In this document: one piece after another, positions 59,894 to 64,000 of the stretch | Layout: the number at the start of each line of letters is the position of its first letter | Numbering within the stretch: position 1 is the first letter of the stretch | Source of the DNA: UBA1568 sp964488025 | GTDB lineage: Bacteria; Patescibacteriota; Minisyncoccia; Moranbacterales; UBA1568 | Assembly: GCA_964488025.1 (NCBI GenBank) | Contig: CAZATJ010000003.1 | Location: 1 to 64,000, forward strand | Reading direction: 5' to 3' | DNA: 64,000 nucleotides | The notes under the pieces: model-generated | Database searches by the model: none | The model's input: only the letters and a program-made list of their open reading frames with translations | Told to the model about the DNA's origin: nothing | Made by a program: the position numbers and the translations under genes

Positions 59894-61426
59894 TCAGTCG
59901 ATCGCAACGCCCAGAGCTTCAAGGCTCCGGATCATCGCGTTCCACCGTTCTTCCTGCACATGGAGCTTGTAGTGCCGCCCAGCGCCGTAGGTGAGCGTCG
60001 CTCCGAGGGTGTTGCCGATATCGGCGAAGTGGGGCCCTGCTCCCAGCCCCCACACCTTATTGACAGTCCGGAGACCGACATAGGCATGACCAGAAGTAGG
60101 ATTAGGCGCCGTTTTGTTGGCACCGACTTCCACGAAAGGCTGCAGTTTGGCTGCCAGACCTTGGTTGCCCAAGTTCTTCGACAAGAACACTCGCCCGCCG
60201 ACGCCCAGGATGTACTTCGTATCCGGAATCGTCGATGCATCAAGTGCTTTGCCTTCCCAGCTGTGCGACTTCGTTTGTGAGAACGGGTCGCAAAAGCTGG
60301 CCCAAAGCTGCCATTCGGGAACCCACTTCTCGCCATCCTTTTCACGGGAGGCGTCAGTGTAGCTCGCCGATGCACACCACAGGCTCGTGTACCGTTTTTG
60401 CTGGTACTGGCCGCTTGCGTCATGACCCCGCTCCCACAGGCCACCGATCATGGGAAACTTGATCCCCACGTCACGACGGTTGTTGAAGCTGAACTTCTGA
60501 GCGAGGCCAAAGGCAGCCGTCTCACCGCTGTAGCGATACCCATCGGGGGTACCACCATTCCAAAGGCTAAACGATCCGCCACCGCCGAGCGCGTAGCGTC
60601 CCCAGTCGTAATACTTGATGACCGGGTAGCCCGCCCCTTCGCCGCCGGCATAGCGCACGTCTTTGTCACCACCGATGAAGAAGCCTAAGTCCCAATCATA
60701 GTCGCGGGCGACCTGTTCGGCCTCCTGCTCTTGCAGTGGAACAACAGGCTCCTCCGGTCGAACCATTGTCGGAACGAGTTCCGGTTCCGGTACTTTCGAA
60801 ACCGTTACCGGAGGCGGAGCAATCACCACCTTGGTGAAGGTCGAGGGATTGCCACAGCGACGCGGATCAGCAAGGAAGATTCCTCCGCCCAAGTCGTATG
60901 TGTCCATGACTTCCGGCTGCCCACCTTCTTCAGGAGAACAAATCGGCTTGTCATGAATGTGCACCACCTTACCGGTCTTGCTCTGGTACAGCATTTCATT
61001 GAAGATCTGCCTTCCCACAAGCTCCTTGCTTGTCGCCTTCTCGCCAAGGACAACCTTCTCCTTCGCCACCGCCTTTTGTTCCGGCGAGAGCGTCGTCAAT
61101 AGGTCGATTCCTTGGAGCGTCCGTGCCAGATTGTGTTCCGGATTGAACGGAGCCACACCAAGCGTGATGCACGCCTGTGACACAGCAGGTTGAGATGATC
61201 TCTTCATGGCGACGTCACGACCCGGGAACCGGATCGTTTGGCCGACCGTAATGAGGTTGCAGTTGGCAAGACCGTTGTAGGAGCAAAGCCCCTTCCAGTC
61301 GTAGCCTGCCTGCTTCGCGATCGTGCCGAGCGTCTCGCCCGACACGACCTTATGAGCCGCTTCTCCGGCCCACGCACCACTCGCCCCGAAGAGCAAAGCG
61401 GTGGCGAGTAGCCACTTCTTGTTCAT
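59894..61426 (-). CDS. secreted LysM protein with beta-rich C-terminal domain
   Basis: 510 aa. Signal peptide (WLLATALLFGASGAWAG) is followed at once by a LysM domain (about 24-68, KVVSGETLGTIAKQAGYDW ... NLITVGQTIRFPG), which binds peptidoglycan. A helical and Pro-rich middle (about 75-245) leads to about 260 residues of alternating aromatic/Gly strands (YALGGGGSFSLWNGG, LQPFVEVGANKT, GATLTYGAGRHYKL). The last part resembles an outer-membrane-type barrel or other beta-barrel. GGAAGGA box before the ATG. Confidence 0.78.
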   Translation of the reverse strand: MNKKWLLATALLFGASGAWAGEAAHKVVSGETLGTIAKQAGYDWKGLCSYNGLANCNLITVGQTIRFPGRDVAMKRSSQPAVSQACITLGVAPFNPEHNLARTLQGIDLLTTLSPEQKAVAKEKVVLGEKATSKELVGRQIFNEMLYQSKTGKVVHIHDKPICSPEEGGQPEVMDTYDLGGGIFLADPRRCGNPSTFTKVVIAPPPVTVSKVPEPELVPTMVRPEEPVVPLQEQEAEQVARDYDWDLGFFIGGDKDVRYAGGEGAGYPVIKYYDWGRYALGGGGSFSLWNGGTPDGYRYSGETAAFGLAQKFSFNNRRDVGIKFPMIGGLWERGHDASGQYQQKRYTSLWCASASYTDASREKDGEKWVPEWQLWASFCDPFSQTKSHSWEGKALDASTIPDTKYILGVGGRVFLSKNLGNQGLAAKLQPFVEVGANKTAPNPTSGHAYVGLRTVNKVWGLGAGPHFADIGNTLGATLTYGAGRHYKLHVQEERWNAMIRSLEALGVAID

Positions 61427-61444
61427 GATGATCCTTCCATAGGT

Positions 61445-62584
61445 TTAGGGTGAGCTGCTCGGAAGCAGCCCGGTGTGGACTACTTCTTTCTGCATAGCAC
61501 CTTTCTCCTTGGTGCGGAACGACAAACGCTCTTTCAGAAGATCGAGCGCTTCCCACAATGCCTTCACGCGTGGCACGATCGCTTCGCCGATTTCCCAACC
61601 GGACTTGCGTCCGTCGAAATCGAGATCGAAGGAAACATTTCTCGAGGACGAATCCCCGAGATACTGCTCCAGATCGCTCTTCAGCGAGTTGTACCCGCGC
61701 AAGTACCGACCCAGGGCTGCATTGGCCTCGGGTGCCGAGTACTGCCGTTCCCCGAAGGGCCCGACGTACAGGTCTTCACCGGTACTCGCCAGTGCGACAC
61801 CGACCGAAATCGCCGTGCCAATCACCGAAGGGATGGCAATGGTCAGACCTCGCTCGGCAATGCGTTCGCCTTGGGTGACCTGGCGCAAATCGCCCACGAC
61901 TTGCGGACGGAGCGCCAGCGGGTGGATGGAATAGACCCGGCCATCGCTTTGCAGCGACGCCTTGGAAAAATCCGCCCGAATACCGGAGAGGAGCCGTTCC
62001 CCTGCCCCAGTATCTTTCACTTCGTGAGCACGAGCCTCGGAAGGAAATGTCTGCAGAAACGCTGCATCCACTATCCCAAGGCAATTCTTGCTCGGTGGCA
62101 GCCTGAGTAGATCGCCGGAGACGGTGAGAAGCTTGGTGTACGCGCCCGAAGACACGTACACGTTCACTGGCTCACCGGCCGGCACCACCAGGTCAGACAT
62201 GACCACAGTAAGCACCGGAGAGGTCAAGGGGTTTTTCATGATGGCAGGAAAGAATCGCTTCTCTCCGGTGCGCTTGTTCATCACAAACGCTTGCCACACA
62301 TAGCGCGGGTAGTGTTCCTGAGTGCGAGCTTCCTCGCCCTCCACGAACCATCCCAGCGCATCCCCGATCCACTCCGGTGGGATCCGTACCTGAACCACCG
62401 TCGCTTTGGTCAGCGACCGAGTGTCAACACCTTGGAGCGCGAGCGCTTTCCAGTGTTGCGGTACTTCACACACCTGTTCACCGGTAATCTTGCCCGAGGG
62501 CAGTTCATCGCCGGTGAACCGAACATTTGTGGCACACCCCGAGAGGAGTGCCAGCACGATCGCGAACAAAACGCGATAACTCAT
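61445..62584 (-). CDS. secreted lipoprotein
   Basis: 379 aa with a type II signal peptide: LFAIVLALLSGCATN, lipidated Cys at residue 17. The mature chain contains beta-rich segments, then a glycine-rich hydrophobic stretch (IAIPSVIGTAISVGVALAS) and a C-terminal helical part. Function not recognised. AGGAG six bases before ATG. It lies 18 nt upstream of the LysM gene, so both probably act together at the cell envelope. Confidence 0.78.
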   Translation of the reverse strand: MSYRVLFAIVLALLSGCATNVRFTGDELPSGKITGEQVCEVPQHWKALALQGVDTRSLTKATVVQVRIPPEWIGDALGWFVEGEEARTQEHYPRYVWQAFVMNKRTGEKRFFPAIMKNPLTSPVLTVVMSDLVVPAGEPVNVYVSSGAYTKLLTVSGDLLRLPPSKNCLGIVDAAFLQTFPSEARAHEVKDTGAGERLLSGIRADFSKASLQSDGRVYSIHPLALRPQVVGDLRQVTQGERIAERGLTIAIPSVIGTAISVGVALASTGEDLYVGPFGERQYSAPEANAALGRYLRGYNSLKSDLEQYLGDSSSRNVSFDLDFDGRKSGWEIGEAIVPRVKALWEALDLLKERLSFRTKEKGAMQKEVVHTGLLPSSSP

Positions 62585-62633
62585 GTCGCTCTCCTGGGTT
62601 GGGTTGCATTTCCTCTATCCGACGGACAGAGGC

Positions 62634-62658
62634 ACTAAACTAACTAAACTAACTGAAC
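62634..62658. repeat. 9-nt tandem repeat upstream of the lipoprotein gene
   Basis: Three units of ACTAAAC/ACTGAAC separated by TA. On the minus strand these give serial TTTAGT boxes that could act as -10 elements for the lipoprotein-LysM unit, with TTTACC 17 nt before the last. Confidence 0.5.
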
Positions 62659-62781
62659 ACAAATTGGTAAAGATCAAAAACGAAACAATCCTAGGAAGAA
62701 AGCAGTGATGACGATAACGCCGCACCGCTCTCTTCCTAAGAACCCAGCACCAAAACTCTGGTGCTGGGTGACACGAACAAG

Positions 62782-63447
62782 TTACACCAACATCTCATTC
62801 AAAGGGACTTCGTCATCTCTCGAAGCATACCGGGGACTCGATTCGAATTTGACGACGATAAAGAAGGCTGAGAGAAACACTCCGGCCAAAAAAGCAGCAA
62901 AGGTTACTTTCAGCATCTTGGAAAAGTCGGGATTTTCGGAAAGAATTGGTCCGGAAAGAATGCGGATCTCCACGCTCTTCTCATCACCGCCACGGAACAG
63001 GGTATTCTTCTCGGTCAGCACGATGGCAATGCCATCCATGACACGAGCAATATCGCGTTCGCGATCGCCTTTAACCGTGACACTCAAGATACCAAGCTCA
63101 AGGTTATTTTCTACGGCGACCATCTTTTTCCAGGCAATCAGACGCCGTCCCTTATCAAAGGGTAGAAATTCTTTGTTGACCTTGCCGGTTTCTACCAGCG
63201 CATCAACGAAACGCTCACTATAGAGCGCTTCACCCAAAACCTTCCCCAGGTACTCAGAAGATTTGAACTGAGTATAGAAGTCCTGATTGGTAGCATTCGT
63301 CTGGACAACCAAAAAGTCCATCTTGGTCTGGAAGGGCCTCTCCGTCATAATAAGACCGAAGAATCCCAAGGCGCCAAAAAGGAGACCCCAAATAATAAGG
63401 GTTCCAATCTTCGACCGCAACAACACGAACAGATACTGATTTCCCAT
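62782..63447 (-). CDS. Wzz-like chain-length determinant protein, short form
   Basis: 221 aa from MGNQYLFVLLRSKIGTLI. Two membrane helices (about 14-32 and 180-202) flank an extracytoplasmic domain containing QDFYTQFKSSEYLGKVL, the usual polysaccharide co-polymerase pattern. It has almost no cytosolic tail, unlike the copy at 46595-47635. Own promoter; probably controls glycan length with the Wzy-like protein. Confidence 0.8.
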   Translation of the reverse strand: MGNQYLFVLLRSKIGTLIIWGLLFGALGFFGLIMTERPFQTKMDFLVVQTNATNQDFYTQFKSSEYLGKVLGEALYSERFVDALVETGKVNKEFLPFDKGRRLIAWKKMVAVENNLELGILSVTVKGDRERDIARVMDGIAIVLTEKNTLFRGGDEKSVEIRILSGPILSENPDFSKMLKVTFAAFLAGVFLSAFFIVVKFESSPRYASRDDEVPLNEMLV

Positions 63448-63475
63448 AGGTGTACACACAATTTATAGACCTTGC

Positions 63476-63504
63476 ATACTACCAAAAAATGAGAGAAATG
63501 TCAA
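63476..63504 (-). promoter_or_regulatory. promoter of the short Wzz-like gene
   Basis: TTGACA (63504-63499), 17 nt, TAGTAT (63481-63476). Start near 63469. Confidence 0.88.
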
Positions 63505-63609
63505 CCCCCTGACTCCGGTGTTTGATTTTTCCCCTATGAAAGGGAAAAAATGACGTTCCTTACCCGTCCCGTATCGTGAGTCGACGATGAAAACCAGAGG
63601 GGCTTTCCA

Positions 63610-63635
63610 AATCAAAAACCCCTCACAGGGAGGGG
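63610..63635 (-). terminator. intrinsic terminator after the M50 protease gene
   Basis: CCCCTC, 5-nt loop, GAGGGG, then TTTTTGATTT on the minus strand. Confidence 0.9.
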
Positions 63636-63656
63636 TCCTTTGAAGCAATTTCTTCT

Positions 63657-64000
63657 CTAAAAAATCCGGCTAATCTTGTCGAGGATTTGAAACTGGGAAA
63701 AATCACGGATGGTCACAAAAAGCATGAGGAGGAGGAGCAAAATGAATCCGATCTGATGGATCATTCCTTCTACCCGATGACTGACCGGACTGCCCTTTAG
63801 TTTTTCGATCAGGATAAAAAGAATACGTCCCCCATCAAGAGCTGGAATAGGCAGGATATTTATGATTCCAAGGTTAATCGAAAGCAACGCGGCAAACTGG
63901 AGAAGATATGGCAACCCGAGATCACTCATCTGTTTCGTCAAGTAAACAATACCCACCGGACCCGTCACATCAAGCGCTATTTTCTCAGTACTCCAAAGAG
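63657..64000 (-). CDS. rseP: RseP-type M50 site-2 protease, C-terminal part
   Basis: Intramembrane zinc protease; only the last 113 codons are in the window and the frame stays open at the edge. GPVGIVYLTKQ, the helix with NILPIPALDGGRILF (third zinc ligand Asp in LDG) and the final membrane helix are typical of RseP/SpoIVFB-like proteins. The HExxH site and PDZ domain would lie beyond 64000. Confidence 0.9.
   Translation of the reverse strand, partial: LWSTEKIALDVTGPVGIVYLTKQMSDLGLPYLLQFAALLSINLGIINILPIPALDGGRILFILIEKLKGSPVSHRVEGMIHQIGFILLLLLMLFVTIRDFSQFQILDKISRIF

Noticed and set aside
45000..62676. Shared 11-mer CTTTACCAATT upstream of the genes starting at 44988 and 62584
   Set aside because: Only two copies, and no consistent -10 spacing at both places; too weak to call a regulatory motif.
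1..64000. CRISPR arrays, rRNA genes, classical insertion sequences or prophage modules
   Set aside because: I looked for regularly spaced repeats, rRNA-like blocks, DDE/HUH transposases and integrase or capsid genes and saw none.

Overview
The window reads like a small-genome bacterium of the Candidate Phyla Radiation (Patescibacteria, Parcubacteria/Moranbacteria-like). This placement is inference from gene content. The supporting signs are: a very short alanyl-tRNA synthetase without the editing beta-barrel and C-terminal domains; a DUF4012 protein; several Nudix, GIY-YIG and Ada-type zinc-domain proteins; an ADP-forming acyl-CoA synthetase; and many housekeeping genes with poor Shine-Dalgarno sites. 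TGA is used as a stop, so the recoded CPR lineages are excluded.

Layout. At 0.1-2.0 kb is a CIRCE-controlled hrcA-grpE-hsp20 heat-shock operon. At 2-8 kb are yidD, a CorA-like channel, cysS, dnaB, recR and two small genes. From 20.8 down to 8.5 kb runs a long leftward block: scpA, scpB, a D,D-carboxypeptidase, mraY, pgk, eno, a PfkB kinase, an FtsA-like gene, a membrane protein and alaS. At 21-25 kb are a transporter, rpmA, pyrG and rplI. At 25.4-29.2 kb is a pair of GH130-like mannoside phosphorylase genes. At 29.2-35.2 kb is an accessory stretch of nucleotide-sanitation genes (three Nudix, one deoxyribosyltransferase-like, one ASCH) with a tRNA-Ala locus, ddl and a candidate small RNA. At 35-44 kb are secA, hpf, murB, murC, murG, ftsW and trmD. 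From 45 to 63.5 kb lies a surface-polysaccharide region (two Wzz-like proteins, two GT4 transferases, epimerase, methyltransferase, Wzy/WaaL-like ligase, beta-helix protein, DUF4012). It is interrupted by acd and by a visibly GC-richer 5-kb island (57.5-62.6 kb) of five secreted or lipoprotein genes. The window ends inside an M50 protease gene.

The most unusual observation is a family of three short elements bounded by the same 19-bp inverted repeat, whose core is CCCGCACCTTT. One (53756-54037) encloses exactly one 83-aa GIY-YIG nuclease gene and is flanked by a TTGA duplication. One (31266-31397) interrupts a tRNA-Ala gene in its anticodon loop and carries a complete tRNA-Ala(CGC). One (2765-2897) has no gene. 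I propose a GIY-YIG-linked mobile family with non-autonomous members, one of which replaces the tRNA it breaks. A second repeat pair, 87 bp long, brackets the deoxyribosyltransferase/Nudix pair.

Many accessory genes are built as self-contained units with a strong sigma-70 promoter, a good Shine-Dalgarno site and an intrinsic terminator. They stand out against the long, weakly signalled host operons.
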